Counted from the first letter of the stretch, positions 8,969 through 18,514 are shown. The stretch: DNA of 64,000 nt from Burkholderiales bacterium (GCA_026225235.1 JAMFSK010000115.1:1-64000); one strand, 5' to 3'. The notes: generated by a model from the letters alone, not told the origin. A program made the numbers and translations.

Positions 8969-10624
8969 ATGAACGTTTCAATCAAGATGCGCCTCGCGGT
9001 TGCGATGGCGTTGCTCGCCGGACTCTTGCTGCTGGTTGGCCTGCTCGGGCTAGTGGGCATGTCTGGCAGCAACGACGCTAATCGCGACACCTACAGCAAC
9101 AAGCTGCCCAGCGCGACGTATATCGGCGACACCGAAATCGTGCTGGCGCGTCAGCGCGCGGCATTGCTTCGCGCCGCACTCGACCCGGCCGCGCCGGATC
9201 TCGACGCCATCATTGCCAAGGCACATGGCTTCGCCGACCAGGCTGACCAGATCTGGTCGTACTACATGGCGCTGCCGCGCAACGCCGATGAAGACCGGCT
9301 CGCGCAAGATGTGGTCAAGTCACGTGCGGCGTTCAGCACAGGGCTTGACGATTTCGCGCGTTCGATCAAGGCTGGCGACGCGAAGGACATCATGCGCTCC
9401 GCGCTCAACAACAACATGTTCTACGCGGACTTCACCGCGAAGACGGAGACGCTCAAGGCCTACCAGTTCAGTGCAGCGAAGGCGGACTACGAAGCTCAGG
9501 AGCATTCCTTCGCGGTGTTCCGCATCATTGTCCTGATCGCCATCGGGGGAGGCCTGCTCGCCGCAACGTATAGCTGGTACAGCTTGCGCCGGGCGATCGC
9601 CCGGCCACTCGAATCGGCGCTCAGGCATTTCGAATTTATTGCAGCCGGAGATCTGACTCATCCGGTAGACGCACTGTCCCGCGACGAGATGGGACAACTC
9701 ATGGCGGGGCTTGCGAAGATGCGCGGCAGCCTGATTCATACGGTCAGGACCGTACGCAAAGGAAGCGAAGCGATCGCATTGGCCACGCGCGAGCTTGCCG
9801 TCGGCAACACGGATCTTTCGGCGCGCACGGAGGAGCAGGCGGCCGCGCTCGAGGAAACGGCGGCGAGCATGGAAGAGTTGACCACGACGGTGCGCCAGAA
9901 CACGAACAACGCGCGCGAAGCGGCGCGGCTGACTGTCACCGCGTCGGACACAGCGGACAAGGGCAGCGAGGTGGTCCAGCGAGTAGTCGCGACGATGCAT
10001 GCCATCAACGCAAGCTCGGGCAAGATCAACGACATCATCAGCCTGATCGAAGGCATCGCTTTCCAGACCAACATTCTCGCTTTGAACGCCGCGGTCGAAG
10101 CTGCACGGGCGGGCGAGCTCGGCCGGGGTTTTGCCGTCGTGGCATCTGAAGTGCGCAACCTGGCACAGCGTTCATCGACAGCGGCGAAGGAAGTCAGGGA
10201 GTTGATCGAGCAGTCCGTCACGCGAGTCGAAATGGGCACCGCCCTGGTGGATCAGGCGGGTGGCACCATGACGGCCATCATCGGTTCGGTGAAGCGTGTC
10301 ACGGACATCATGGAAGACATTGCGTCGGCGACGCTCGAGCAAGCCAACAGCGTCGATCAAGTGTCACAGACCGTGACACAGATGGACGATGTCACCCAGC
10401 AAAATGCCGCGCTCGTTGAGCAGGCCAGTGCGGCGGCGCAATCCCTCGAGGATCAGGCCCGTTCGCTAAGAGACGCGGTGGCTGTTTTTAAACTTGTCGA
10501 CGACGAGACAACCGATACCTTTGGTTCGGTAACGATCGACGCGGCCTCGCCGACGCGTCGCCGGAGCGTGGTTTCCGCGCCAAAGGCGCCCATCCGTCGT
10601 CGAGCAATCACGGCTGCAACGTGA
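8969..10624 (+). CDS. Methyl-accepting chemotaxis protein (Tar-like, 4HB periplasmic sensor)
   Basis: 551 residues; the start at 8969 is preceded by GGAG with a suitable spacer. Transmembrane helix 1 spans about 8-31. A roughly 150-residue all-helical periplasmic part (four-helix bundle) follows. TM2 lies at 184-206 ([18 protein letters not shown]), then HAMP (about 207-262) and the cytoplasmic signalling coiled coil (270-510), with the near-invariant tip [20 protein letters not shown] and [17 protein letters not shown]. The protein ends RRRAITAAT, so it lacks a C-terminal NWETF-type CheR/CheB tether. It signals to CheA/CheW encoded elsewhere. The ligand is unknown. Confidence 0.95.
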   Translation: MNVSIKMRLAVAMALLAGLLLLVGLLGLVGMSGSNDANRDTYSNKLPSATYIGDTEIVLARQRAALLRAALDPAAPDLDAIIAKAHGFADQADQIWSYYMALPRNADEDRLAQDVVKSRAAFSTGLDDFARSIKAGDAKDIMRSALNNNMFYADFTAKTETLKAYQFSAAKADYEAQEHSFAVFRIIVLIAIGGGLLAATYSWYSLRRAIARPLESALRHFEFIAAGDLTHPVDALSRDEMGQLMAGLAKMRGSLIHTVRTVRKGSEAIALATRELAVGNTDLSARTEEQAAALEETAASMEELTTTVRQNTNNAREAARLTVTASDTADKGSEVVQRVVATMHAINASSGKINDIISLIEGIAFQTNILALNAAVEAARAGELGRGFAVVASEVRNLAQRSSTAAKEVRELIEQSVTRVEMGTALVDQAGGTMTAIIGSVKRVTDIMEDIASATLEQANSVDQVSQTVTQMDDVTQQNAALVEQASAAAQSLEDQARSLRDAVAVFKLVDDETTDTFGSVTIDAASPTRRRSVVSAPKAPIRRRAITAAT

Positions 10625-10709
10625 CCGAGCTCAGCAAACGGGCTAACACGCTGCCTGCGCTTCGGCAAATCCACGTGGATAGCCGAGCACAGATACTCCT
10701 TTCGACGCC

Positions 10710-11714
10710 CTAGCAGATCAGCGCGACATAGAGGTCTTTGGACAGTGCCTTCACACCGAAGCCCCCGCGCTTGACCGAGCGATAGGTCGAATGACGGATC
10801 ATCTTCAGCATGGCCAGACAGCGCCCAAAGCCATTGACGTGCGGCGCGTAGAGCGCGGCGCGGTTGGCGAAGGCCTCATGTAGCTGGAGATAAGACGCTT
10901 CAGCGCGCCTGGCCTGTTCGACGAAACGCAGTTCGGTGATTGTCGACAGGACCTGCGCCGAATGAAGGGAAATTTCTGAAAGCTTTTCGTAATGCGACTG
11001 GCCGGTCCGGATCGACCGACGCACTCTTTCTCGCAGACCGAAACGGGGCGGCGCGCCAACGGTGTTGGCACCATGCTGACGATACAATGCGAGCTTATCG
11101 GGCAAGGCGACGAGCTTGCCAAGGGAGCGACCCAAGAACCACGCCCACATGTCGTGGGGCAGGGGGCCGCTGTCGCGTGTGTGGTCGGCGGGTCGCCGCT
11201 GCATATCGACCACTCTGAACAAATCGCTGCGCGCCATCATGCTCATGCCGAATTGGATGTACCACGGGTCGGTGGTCAACGGCGCGTAGATGCCCTGATA
11301 GGACCAATGCTCTTCATTGCCGCCCCCGATCTGCTTGAGGTCGCGGTCGACTAGCGATACCCGGTGCGTGACCAGCATCACCTCCGCGTCCTGAAAATGC
11401 CCGACCATGCGTTCGAGCTTGTGCGGGACCCAGACATCGTCCTGGTCGGCGAAGGCGATCAACTCGCCGGTACAAAGAGCGATGACTTTGAAAAAATTCT
11501 CGGGAAAACCCGCACGGACAGCGTTGCGGTAAAAGCGAACGGGGAAGGGCGCCGTCTTCGCAAACTCGGCAACAATGTCCGCTGTGTTCGAATCGGGGCT
11601 ATCGTCGGTGATCACAAGCTCATCGGGCAAGACGGTCTGGTGTGCAATGCTGTCGAGTTGTTCGCGGATATATGCCTCGCCCTTGTAGGTGGCCATAGCG
11701 ATCGAGACTTTCAT
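10710..11714 (-). CDS. Glycosyltransferase family 2 protein
   Basis: 334 residues. The ATG at 11714 lies after GAGGTG, so the in-frame GTG three codons upstream is more likely part of the ribosome binding site. The GT-A fold is clear: VSIAMATYKGEAYIREQLDSI at the N-terminus, ELVITDDSPDSN (UDP-sugar loop), and FADQDDVWVPHKL, the DxD metal-binding motif with its usual flanks. LPHDMWAWFLG later matches the acceptor-side ED/xDW-like motif. No membrane segments are seen, so it is probably a cytoplasmic rhamnosyl- or similar transferase for a surface glycan. It is isolated from any polysaccharide cluster. Confidence 0.85.
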   Translation of the reverse strand: MKVSIAMATYKGEAYIREQLDSIAHQTVLPDELVITDDSPDSNTADIVAEFAKTAPFPVRFYRNAVRAGFPENFFKVIALCTGELIAFADQDDVWVPHKLERMVGHFQDAEVMLVTHRVSLVDRDLKQIGGGNEEHWSYQGIYAPLTTDPWYIQFGMSMMARSDLFRVVDMQRRPADHTRDSGPLPHDMWAWFLGRSLGKLVALPDKLALYRQHGANTVGAPPRFGLRERVRRSIRTGQSHYEKLSEISLHSAQVLSTITELRFVEQARRAEASYLQLHEAFANRAALYAPHVNGFGRCLAMLKMIRHSTYRSVKRGGFGVKALSKDLYVALIC

Positions 11715-11817
11715 GGTGATCACCTCAAGGGAGGAACAACGCGGGAGCGGCAGCGACGTCAGACGCGGAATGCGTCGAGCTTGCCAAGCAAAAGCCGGTC
11801 CCGGGGCGAAGGGTGCT

Positions 11818-12720
11818 TCAATCGCCTCGCGTCATTGCCTCCTTCAAGTCGCGGCGCGCGAGCGCAAGAAAGGCCTTCACTGCGCCATCTGTTTCATCCG
11901 CCCTACTAAACAAGAGCAAGTCAGCCGACATTTTCCTTTCAGCGATGGGTCGATAAGTCAGGTTGGGGATTGTTACCTTCTCGATCGGCGAGGGCACCAG
12001 GGCAACGCCGAGCCCCGCTGCCGCAAGGGCCAGCACGCTTAGCGTGCTCGACACACGATGCGCAATGTTGAGTTCTTTGTCGGTTCGTTCACGCAACATC
12101 GCCAGACCTTCGTCACCGGTTCCGGTCACATACAGGATCAGGGGCTCGCTCACGAGCGATTTGATGGAGATGCGTTTTCGGCTTGCTAGCGGGTGGTCGC
12201 TCGCCATCGCGACCATCATCGGCCACGTGCCGATTTTCTGCGTGACCAGTTGTGAGCTCACAGTCGGGTCGAGCACCGGGCTGTAGCCCACATCGAGCTC
12301 GCCGGCGAGGATCGCTTCGCCTTGCATGCGGGGCGCCATCTCGATCAACTCGAGTTGTACCAACGGATAGTGACTGTGGAAGGCGCGCAGGTCGTTCATC
12401 AGCTTGCCCGTCAGCACCGCGTTTCCCGCAAAGCCGACCCTGACGTTGCCGGTCTCTCCACGCAATGCGCGTTGCACGACGGTCTTGGCACGATCCGCCT
12501 GCGTCAGCGTGCGCCGCGCTTCGACCAACAGCAGCGCGCCCGCCTCAGTGAGTTCAACGCGCCGGCTCGTGCGCACGAACAGCGGGCCACCAATCTCCTC
12601 TTCGAGCGCCCGTATCTGCATGCTCAAGGCAGGTTGGACGATATGAAGCCGTTGCGCGGCACGGCCAAAATGGCCTGTCTCCGCAACCGCGACGAAATAA
12701 CGAAGATGGCGCAGATCCAT
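11818..12720 (-). CDS. LysR-family transcriptional regulator
   Basis: 300 residues. The N-terminal winged helix-turn-helix is typical (DLRHLRYFVAVAETGHFGRAA, then QPALSMQIRALEEEIGGPLFVR) and is followed by the linker helix and a two-lobed effector domain (from NVRVGFAG). The DLRHLRYFVAVAE start places it in the BenM/CatM/CbnR-like branch, members of which often bind aromatic acids or muconate. AAGGA precedes the ATG. It is divergent from the SnoaL-like gene, which is its most probable target, with 157 bases between them. Confidence 0.9.
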   Translation of the reverse strand: MDLRHLRYFVAVAETGHFGRAAQRLHIVQPALSMQIRALEEEIGGPLFVRTSRRVELTEAGALLLVEARRTLTQADRAKTVVQRALRGETGNVRVGFAGNAVLTGKLMNDLRAFHSHYPLVQLELIEMAPRMQGEAILAGELDVGYSPVLDPTVSSQLVTQKIGTWPMMVAMASDHPLASRKRISIKSLVSEPLILYVTGTGDEGLAMLRERTDKELNIAHRVSSTLSVLALAAAGLGVALVPSPIEKVTIPNLTYRPIAERKMSADLLLFSRADETDGAVKAFLALARRDLKEAMTRGD

Positions 12721-12745
12721 GGAAAGTCCTTGTCATCACTGAAAC

Positions 12746-12764
12746 TGATCAATCAATCATATCA
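12746..12764. promoter_or_regulatory. Candidate LysR-binding symmetry between LysR and SnoaL-like genes
   Basis: TGATC and ATCA arms flank an ATCA-rich core, giving an interrupted palindrome with the T-N11-A spacing inside. It lies 26-44 bases upstream of the LysR start. The repeated ATCA units make chance symmetry possible, so this is tentative. Confidence 0.3.
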
Positions 12765-12877
12765 ATCTATTTGTCTTGCGGGTTCACGGAGCCGATCCTT
12801 CTCGCTGTTGCGGCGATCGACGGCTCCCCTATGGGGCAGGCGAGGTTCGCCGATGGGCTGACCAAAGGGAATTGAGC

Positions 12878-13453
12878 ATGCAAACGTATCTCGAAGATCG
12901 ACTCGCTATTGCTGATTTGATGACAGGCTGGATTCATCGCGACCTCGCGCAATGGGACGCCATGCGCGAGCTGTTTCATCCGGATGGTGTGATCGAGGTG
13001 ACATGGTTCGAGGGTCTCGCGAGCGATTTCATCAATGCGTCGATGGGCATGGGCCAATCCGATCTGCGTACCAAGCACTTTATCGGGGCGCCCGTGGTGA
13101 CGTTTGAAGGGGACAAGGCGATCGTCGAGACCAACGCGATCATCGTGGGCGAGAACGTTCGCCTCGGGCTCGGTTGCGAGTCGCACAACCGCTTTTTCGA
13201 TCGGGTTGAAAAGCGTAACGGCGCCTGGAAGATCGTGAACCGGCAGAGCGTGTACGACATGGGGTCGTTCACGTTTCCGCGCGGGATGATCGAGGTGGAG
13301 GGCGAGGTGGTCGCGTGTCATCCGCGCGAATATGCGCCCCTCGCTTATTTGCTCGAAAAGAGCGGTTTTCCGGTCAAGCGGCGCTTCGCCACGAAGGGCA
13401 GCGACCTTGAGAAGACCATGAAGGCGTCCGGTGAAGCCTGGCTGAAAAGCTGA
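12878..13453 (+). CDS. SnoaL/NTF2-like domain protein
   Basis: 191 residues from the ATG at 12878, which follows AAGGGA. The N-terminus (YLEDRLAIADLMTGWIHRDLAQWDAMRELFHPDGVIEVTWF) is the standard opening of the nuclear transport factor 2 cone fold: two helices, then a strand. KHFIGAPVVTFEGDKAIVETN and ESHNRFFDRVEKRNGAWKIVNRQSVYDMG are the later strands with the terminal WKI motif. Related proteins include ring-hydroxylating dioxygenase small subunits, SnoaL cyclases and dehydratases. Context next to a BenM-like regulator suggests handling of a small organic compound, but catalytic residues cannot be assigned. Confidence 0.8.
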   Translation: MQTYLEDRLAIADLMTGWIHRDLAQWDAMRELFHPDGVIEVTWFEGLASDFINASMGMGQSDLRTKHFIGAPVVTFEGDKAIVETNAIIVGENVRLGLGCESHNRFFDRVEKRNGAWKIVNRQSVYDMGSFTFPRGMIEVEGEVVACHPREYAPLAYLLEKSGFPVKRRFATKGSDLEKTMKASGEAWLKS

Positions 13454-13462
13454 GCGCGCGAG

Positions 13463-13493
13463 GCGAGAGAGGGCAATTCGTGCCGGCTCTCGC
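13463..13493. terminator. Hairpin downstream of the SnoaL-like gene
   Basis: GCGAGAG (13463-13469) pairs with CTCTCGC (13487-13493) across a 17-base loop, ten bases after the stop at 13453. No T tract follows. It may be a weak terminator between the two convergent genes. Confidence 0.35.
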
Positions 13494-13513
13494 TACGGCT
13501 CTCGCTACGGCTC
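13485..13513. repeat. 12-bp tandem repeat, about 2.4 copies
   Basis: The unit GGCTCTCGCTAC occurs at 13485-13496 and 13497-13508 and is followed by GGCTC. It lies in the short non-coding space between the SnoaL-like gene and the convergent MFS gene. It probably arose by slippage. Confidence 0.85.
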
Positions 13514-13567
13514 AGCATGTATAAGCGAGTTTGACGCAGGTGAAAGAAGGGAACCGGTGCAAGTGCC

Positions 13568-14818
13568 TTAGTGCGCCACTACCGGTGCTGCAGCGCTCGA
13601 TCGAGACGGTGCCGTCTCCTTGAGGCACAGCGTGACGACAAAGCCCACGGCAAGAGCCACGAGTCCCAGATACATGATGTACTGAATGCCGAAGTGTTTC
13701 GCCACGTAGCCCGCAATCGCCGGTGCCAGTCCGCCACCGAAAATCTCTCCAATCCCCACTACGAGGCCCGAGGCTGTCGTCATCAGCTTGGGCGGTACGG
13801 ACTCGGCACTCAGGGGCCCGACAGTCAACGTAATCATGCTGAACACAAAGAACAGCGTGAACATCAGATACGTGAACAGCAGGGTCGGATTGGCGCCGGT
13901 ACCGGTCAGCAGGGTAAGGAACACGCCTGCACCGATGACTGACACGATCATCACGGGCTTGCGTCCAAACCGGTCTGAGAGTGCGGGCATGATCAGCGTG
14001 CCGAGCGTACCGCCGAACCCGATCGCCGAGAGCACATACCCCATTTGTTGCATGCCCAAGTGCAGATAGTCGATCAGGTAGCTCGGAAACAGCGCGCTGA
14101 GCACCACCAGACAGGTCAGCCAGCAAAGCATGCCGACGATATTCAGCGGGATATTGCGATACCGAAAGACGTCTGTCCACTTGGGGTCGCTCACGTCGGG
14201 CGCAGCCGTATGCAAGGCTGCCGTCGACGCTTTCGTGTTGCGAAGCGCGCGATACAGCAGATACGCGACGAGGAGACCCGGCAACGAGACGACCGCAAAG
14301 ATCAGATGCCACGGCAGGATCTTCAGGAGCTGCGTCACCAGGATCGGCGCAAGGCCGAGCCCGAACAGCGGCAACGCCGCCTGCTGGATGCCGATGTTGC
14401 GGCCATGGCGCGAAGGTTTCGATGCATCGAGCGTGGCCGTGATGCTGGTCGGCGTATAGGCGCCCTCGGCCAGGCCCATGACAGCGCGGATCAGGATCAG
14501 CGTGCCGACACCGGTAGCCAGGCCGCTCAAGCCGGCCAGCAGCGAGAACAGTACGATAGCCGGGATGATGACCTTGCGGTGGCCGATGCGATCAGACAGG
14601 TTGCCCATGAAAATCGCCGAGATGCCCCAGGCGACGGACAAGGCACCGGTGATATGGCCGAGATCCTGATAGTCGAGGTGCAGGTCGGTCATCATGACCG
14701 GGAACAGCGGCATGATCATGAACCGGTCGATTCCGACAAGACCGAATCCGAGTGAGAGCAAGGCCACCACTCTCCACTCATACGTGGTGTCCCACTTCAA
14801 TCCAAAATTGTTGTGCAT
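13568..14818 (-). CDS. MFS transporter (aromatic acid/metabolite uptake type)
   Basis: 416 residues with about 12 predicted membrane helices. The ATG at 14818 is preceded by GGGAGAAG at good spacing. The cytoplasmic loop 2-3 motif reads GNLSDRIGHRKVII (family signature GxxxDRxGRR), and a second copy GTLIMPALSDRFGRKPVM occurs at loop 8-9. The sequence begins YEWRVVALLSLGFGLVGIDRFMI. It is the last gene of a four-gene minus-strand set (FAH, extradiol dioxygenase, FAD hydroxylase, MFS) separated by 75-88 bases, so its most likely role is import of the aromatic substrate degraded by the other three. Export cannot be excluded. Confidence 0.85.
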   Translation of the reverse strand: MHNNFGLKWDTTYEWRVVALLSLGFGLVGIDRFMIMPLFPVMMTDLHLDYQDLGHITGALSVAWGISAIFMGNLSDRIGHRKVIIPAIVLFSLLAGLSGLATGVGTLILIRAVMGLAEGAYTPTSITATLDASKPSRHGRNIGIQQAALPLFGLGLAPILVTQLLKILPWHLIFAVVSLPGLLVAYLLYRALRNTKASTAALHTAAPDVSDPKWTDVFRYRNIPLNIVGMLCWLTCLVVLSALFPSYLIDYLHLGMQQMGYVLSAIGFGGTLGTLIMPALSDRFGRKPVMIVSVIGAGVFLTLLTGTGANPTLLFTYLMFTLFFVFSMITLTVGPLSAESVPPKLMTTASGLVVGIGEIFGGGLAPAIAGYVAKHFGIQYIMYLGLVALAVGFVVTLCLKETAPSRSSAAAPVVAH

Positions 14819-14898
14819 TTCACTTCTCCCGGTAGTGGGGACGTTGCTGAGGAAGAGGCCTGGGCAGGCACGTGCGTACTCAGAGCGGTGTGCGGAAG

Positions 14899-16530
14899 CT
14901 AGGCGAGCGTGGTGCTGAATACCTGAGCGTCGCGGACCGTCTCGACACAAAGCATCGAGACGAGTTCGCCGATCAGGACGGGCAACGCGGTCAGGGTCGG
15001 GACCGCACCGAAGATGTAGTAGTCGGGCCGCACGATAAGGGCCTTCACGCCATGTTCGGCAAAGAAACGCGCGTACTTGCCGCTCAGATCGAACAGCACA
15101 CGACCGGGTACTGTCTGGCTGACGTCGTCGGTGATGCCGATCATGTGGGCGCCGATGCGCGCCAGCGCGGCTTTCGAGGCGTCATCGAGACAGGTCTGGG
15201 GATCCGCATCCAGCGTGATGACGTGAAAGCCATTGGGCATCACATCGTCGTAGCGTGATTCGACGTCTGCGTCGCGCACTTGCCCATGCACGCTCAGCAG
15301 GCCGGCAGGCGCGTCGCATGCAAAGTCCCGTCTCACGCATACCAACCCGTCTGTGAGGCCCGGAAAGGGCGGTAGCGGCGGCACCTGGCCCGACAAAAAG
15401 GCTTCGTCGCGGCGGGCGGCGGCATCCAGGTCCGAAATGCAGACGACCTGCCCCATGGCGATCGATGCATCGATGACGGCGCGCACTTGCGGACGGCGCT
15501 CCGGCGTATAGCCATCGAGCAGTCGGGGCGTGGCAATGTCCTTGAGGATAAGGTCGAGTCGCCAGGCGAGGTTCCAGACATCGCGAATGCCCGAGCACAT
15601 GCCTTGTCCCATGAAAGGGGGCATCTGGTGGGCGGCGTCGCCGGCGAGCAGCACGCGGCGGTCGCGCCAGGTCTCGGCGAGCAGCGAGCGGAACTTGTAG
15701 ACGGCGTAACGCACGAGTGTGGCGTCGGCGGGCGTGACCCACGGAGCAAGGAGCTCCCACACCTTCTCCGGCTTTTGCAGGTCTTCGACCGACTCGTGGG
15801 GCAGGCGCATGAATTCCCACCGGCGGAAACCGGGGCCGCCTGGCACCATCGTGGTCGGGCGCGCCGGATTACACCATTGCCCGATATCGGGCACGTCGAG
15901 CACGACGCCTTCGTTCGGCTTGAGGTCGATGACGAGCCAGTCTTCCTCGAAGCCCAGGTCTTCAAACGCAATGTCCGACGATTTGCGCACGAAACTGTTC
16001 GCGCCATCGGCACCGATCACGTAGCGAGAGCGCAGTGTTTGCGTCTCGCCCGTCGGCGTCCAGTCGCCGTCGATCAATGCACCCTTGCGAAACGTCACTT
16101 CACAGCAGTCAGACTGTTGTCGCAGCTCAGTCGCTTCCCAACTTTGCTGAACCGAGACGTTGGGCAGCGACTTGGCCTTGTGATCCAGCAGCGCCTCAAG
16201 CGAGGGCTGGTTGAACAGATAGCCGACCGGACCGTCGCTGATCGACTCGGCGGACCAGTCGATTTCAATCAGCGTCTTCCAGTCCGCGTTAAACCATTGA
16301 TAGGTTGCGGAAGGCTGCGAGATGTTTTCCACCTCTTCGCCGATCCCCATCGCGTGGAAGACGCGGCGGATCTCATGATCGTGAAACACGGCACGTGGCA
16401 GCGGATACAGCGCGGGCCAACGATCGAACACGGCAACGTGATAACCGCGTTCGCCCAGGAGGATCGACAGCGTCTGTCCGATGGGACCGTATCCGACGAT
16501 GAGGACATCAAGTATGTTCTGGTCAGTCAT
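14899..16530 (-). CDS. FAD-dependent aromatic hydroxylase (MhpA/MhqA-like)
   Basis: 543 residues, the length of bifunctional 3-(3-hydroxyphenyl)propionate hydroxylases. The N-terminal FAD site is VLIVGYGPIGQTLSILLGERG (GxGPxG form), with Arg/Asp pairs typical of group A flavoprotein monooxygenases. RYVIGADGANSFVRK contains the conserved GADG motif, and RVLLAGDAAHQMPPFMGQGM holds the second FAD-binding GD motif. The C-terminus is a thioredoxin-like domain (VLFDLSGKYARFFAEHGVKALIVRPDYYIFG). It would hydroxylate a phenol with NAD(P)H to give a substrate for the neighbouring extradiol dioxygenase. The exact substrate is not determined; hydroxyphenylpropionate and methylhydroquinone are candidates by family. 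Confidence 0.85.
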   Translation of the reverse strand: MTDQNILDVLIVGYGPIGQTLSILLGERGYHVAVFDRWPALYPLPRAVFHDHEIRRVFHAMGIGEEVENISQPSATYQWFNADWKTLIEIDWSAESISDGPVGYLFNQPSLEALLDHKAKSLPNVSVQQSWEATELRQQSDCCEVTFRKGALIDGDWTPTGETQTLRSRYVIGADGANSFVRKSSDIAFEDLGFEEDWLVIDLKPNEGVVLDVPDIGQWCNPARPTTMVPGGPGFRRWEFMRLPHESVEDLQKPEKVWELLAPWVTPADATLVRYAVYKFRSLLAETWRDRRVLLAGDAAHQMPPFMGQGMCSGIRDVWNLAWRLDLILKDIATPRLLDGYTPERRPQVRAVIDASIAMGQVVCISDLDAAARRDEAFLSGQVPPLPPFPGLTDGLVCVRRDFACDAPAGLLSVHGQVRDADVESRYDDVMPNGFHVITLDADPQTCLDDASKAALARIGAHMIGITDDVSQTVPGRVLFDLSGKYARFFAEHGVKALIVRPDYYIFGAVPTLTALPVLIGELVSMLCVETVRDAQVFSTTLA

Positions 16531-16618
16531 TTGAATTTACCTGCAGCAAAAGGACGAGTTGCACCCTGGCGCCAGGGTGAACTGGCTGCCATCGAAAAAA
16601 CGAGTGGGGAGAAGGGCG

Positions 16619-17590
16619 TTAGCCTTCGGGAACGACACCGGCCAGATCGGCCGGCGCTTCAGTGTTGTGAATGAAGTTGCGAGGCACGGCTGGTCCCCAC
16701 AGGTAGAGGGAGTCCTCGGGCGCATAGTCGCCCGCGGGCCACTCGCGTCCGGCCGAGACGAAGTCGATGTCGGCGGAGTATTCGCAGAAGGAGCCCCAGG
16801 GATCCTGCACGTAATGGAAGTAGTTCGACCCCAGCACATGCCGGCCGGTACCCCAACCCTTGTCGAAGCCGGCTGCCGCCATTTGTGACGCGCCTTGTCC
16901 GACTTCGTTGACGTTATCGACGTCCCAGGCTGCGTGATGCCACCCGCGCGCCGTGCTCTTGGCAAATGCGATCAGGTGATGATCGCTGCCGTGGGGCGCA
17001 TGCGTAAAGGCAATAATGTCGAGTGACTTGTCGGATAGCCGCAGGCCGAGAGCCTTGTTGTAGAAGTCGACCGCGCCGAGCACGTCCGGCGTGAATAACA
17101 ACACATGCGAGAGGCGCCGCGGATGCACGGTTTTCTGCACGGACCGTGTGCGGGCGCCGCGCTCGTCGGCCGCGCTACCTGTCACCACACTTGAAGTCTT
17201 TTCGTGCGGGCTGGTTTTCTCGCCGACCTGGACCTGGAGCAGATTGCCGTCGGGGTCGTGAAACCAGAAGCCGATGCGTTCAGGCGTGTGATCGCCATCG
17301 ACAATCTGCGCACCGGCGGCTTGAACCTGATTGCGGATCGCATCGAAGTCTTCTTCAAAGCAATTGAGGCTCAGGTAGGCGAGGGACTTGCTGGTCGAAG
17401 GCAGCACGCGCGCCCAGCGATGCCCATCGGCAGCCCGCACGTCGAGCACCTGGGCATGGTCACCTGCAGTGCTCACATCGAGACCGAACGCGCGAAAGAA
17501 GTATTCGGCAGCGGCCACAGAGGGCACGTTGAGCGCGAAGTGATCGATCGAATGGATCGCGCGCGGGTGGGCAACTTCAGGGTCAGTCAT
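16619..17590 (-). CDS. Extradiol ring-cleavage dioxygenase (type I, VOC superfamily)
   Basis: 323 residues from the ATG at 17590, preceded by GGAG. Two glyoxalase/bleomycin-resistance (VOC) modules are present: residues 12-125 (IHSIDHFALNVPSVAAAEYFF to LLQVQV) and 157-300. The second carries the likely iron site: His162 (RLSHVLLFTPDV), a His of GWHHAAWDV (218-219), and Glu270 (GSFCEYSADID). YFHYVQDPWGSFCEY is the usual conserved end of the family. The enzyme would cleave a catechol or hydroxyquinol next to the diol. It lies 88 bases before the flavin hydroxylase and 75 bases after the FAH gene, consistent with one operon. Confidence 0.85.
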   Translation of the reverse strand: MTDPEVAHPRAIHSIDHFALNVPSVAAAEYFFRAFGLDVSTAGDHAQVLDVRAADGHRWARVLPSTSKSLAYLSLNCFEEDFDAIRNQVQAAGAQIVDGDHTPERIGFWFHDPDGNLLQVQVGEKTSPHEKTSSVVTGSAADERGARTRSVQKTVHPRRLSHVLLFTPDVLGAVDFYNKALGLRLSDKSLDIIAFTHAPHGSDHHLIAFAKSTARGWHHAAWDVDNVNEVGQGASQMAAAGFDKGWGTGRHVLGSNYFHYVQDPWGSFCEYSADIDFVSAGREWPAGDYAPEDSLYLWGPAVPRNFIHNTEAPADLAGVVPEG

Positions 17591-17665
17591 GACGGTGTCT
17601 CCATCGAAGGGTTGCTCTGCCGGCTCTGAGGCCGGCTTGCGCAGCACGGAATCGCTTACAGTACC

Positions 17666-18514
17666 TCAGCCTACCGCTTCATCGACAATGACGTTGCGCA
17701 GCGTGCCAATCTTCTCGACACTGACTTCGCAGACATCGCCCGCCTTCATCAGGAGCTTCGGCGTGCGCGCCCAGCCAATTCCCGAGGGCGTGCCTGACAC
17801 GATAACGTCACCCGGTTCAAGGGTGATGGCCACGCTGATGATACTGATAAGGCTTTCGACATCGAACACCATTTCGTCCGTGCTGGCAGATTGCACGATC
17901 TCTCCATTCAGGCGGGTTTCGAGCCGCAAGCCTTTTGCGCCGGGCGGCAGTTCATCGGCTGTGACGAGATCGGGGCCGAACGCACCAGTGCCGTCGAAGT
18001 TCTTGCCGACTGTCCACTGCGGCGTCTTGAACTGATATTCGCGCACTGAGCCATCATTGAACAGTGCATAGCCGGCCACGTGTTTCAGCGCGTTAGCCTT
18101 GCTGATATGACGGCCGCCCTTGCCGAGCACCACGGCGATCTCGCCTTCGAAGTCAAGCCCGAGCGAGTCGGAGACCGCGGGACGCACCATCGCTTGTTCG
18201 TGCGCAATCAGACTCGTGTGGACGCGCAAGAACAGGGTCGGGTAGTCGGGCTGCTCGTACTTGCTCTCCGACGTGTGGTCTGCGAAATTCAGCCCGACAC
18301 AAATGATCTTTGGCGGCCGTTGCAGGGGTGGCAGGAATGTGAGGCCTTCGGAGGCGACGCGCTCTCCGCCACGGATGCTTTGGGCATAGTCGCCCAGGTC
18401 CACGCCGCGTGTGAGCAGCGACTCGAGTGTCTCCCCGCCGAGAATGCGCACTTGCCGATCTTCACGAACGCCCAGCAGCGCCTTCCCATCTTTTTCAAAT
18501 CTGACGAACCGCAT
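17666..18514 (-). CDS. Fumarylacetoacetate hydrolase (FAH) family protein
   Basis: 282 residues; CGGAG precedes the ATG at 18514. An N-terminal small domain (MRFVRFEKDGKALLGV) is followed by the FAH core: PPKIICVGLNFADHTSE, LDFEGEIAVVLGKGGRHIS with the metal-binding acidic residues, ALFNDGSVREYQ, and the closing motif ISIISVAITLEPGDVIVSGTPSGIGWA. Members hydrolyse C-C bonds of ring-cleavage products or act as hydratases or decarboxylases on similar diketo acids. Here it is the first gene of the ring-cleavage set, next to its putative TetR repressor, so hydrolysis of the extradiol product is the natural reading. Confidence 0.9.
   Translation of the reverse strand: MRFVRFEKDGKALLGVREDRQVRILGGETLESLLTRGVDLGDYAQSIRGGERVASEGLTFLPPLQRPPKIICVGLNFADHTSESKYEQPDYPTLFLRVHTSLIAHEQAMVRPAVSDSLGLDFEGEIAVVLGKGGRHISKANALKHVAGYALFNDGSVREYQFKTPQWTVGKNFDGTGAFGPDLVTADELPPGAKGLRLETRLNGEIVQSASTDEMVFDVESLISIISVAITLEPGDVIVSGTPSGIGWARTPKLLMKAGDVCEVSVEKIGTLRNVIVDEAVG

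Noticed and set aside
13512-14312. Large overlapping frame inside the MFS transporter gene
   Set aside because: Different frame of a gene with clear membrane helices and MFS motifs; it has no family features of its own.
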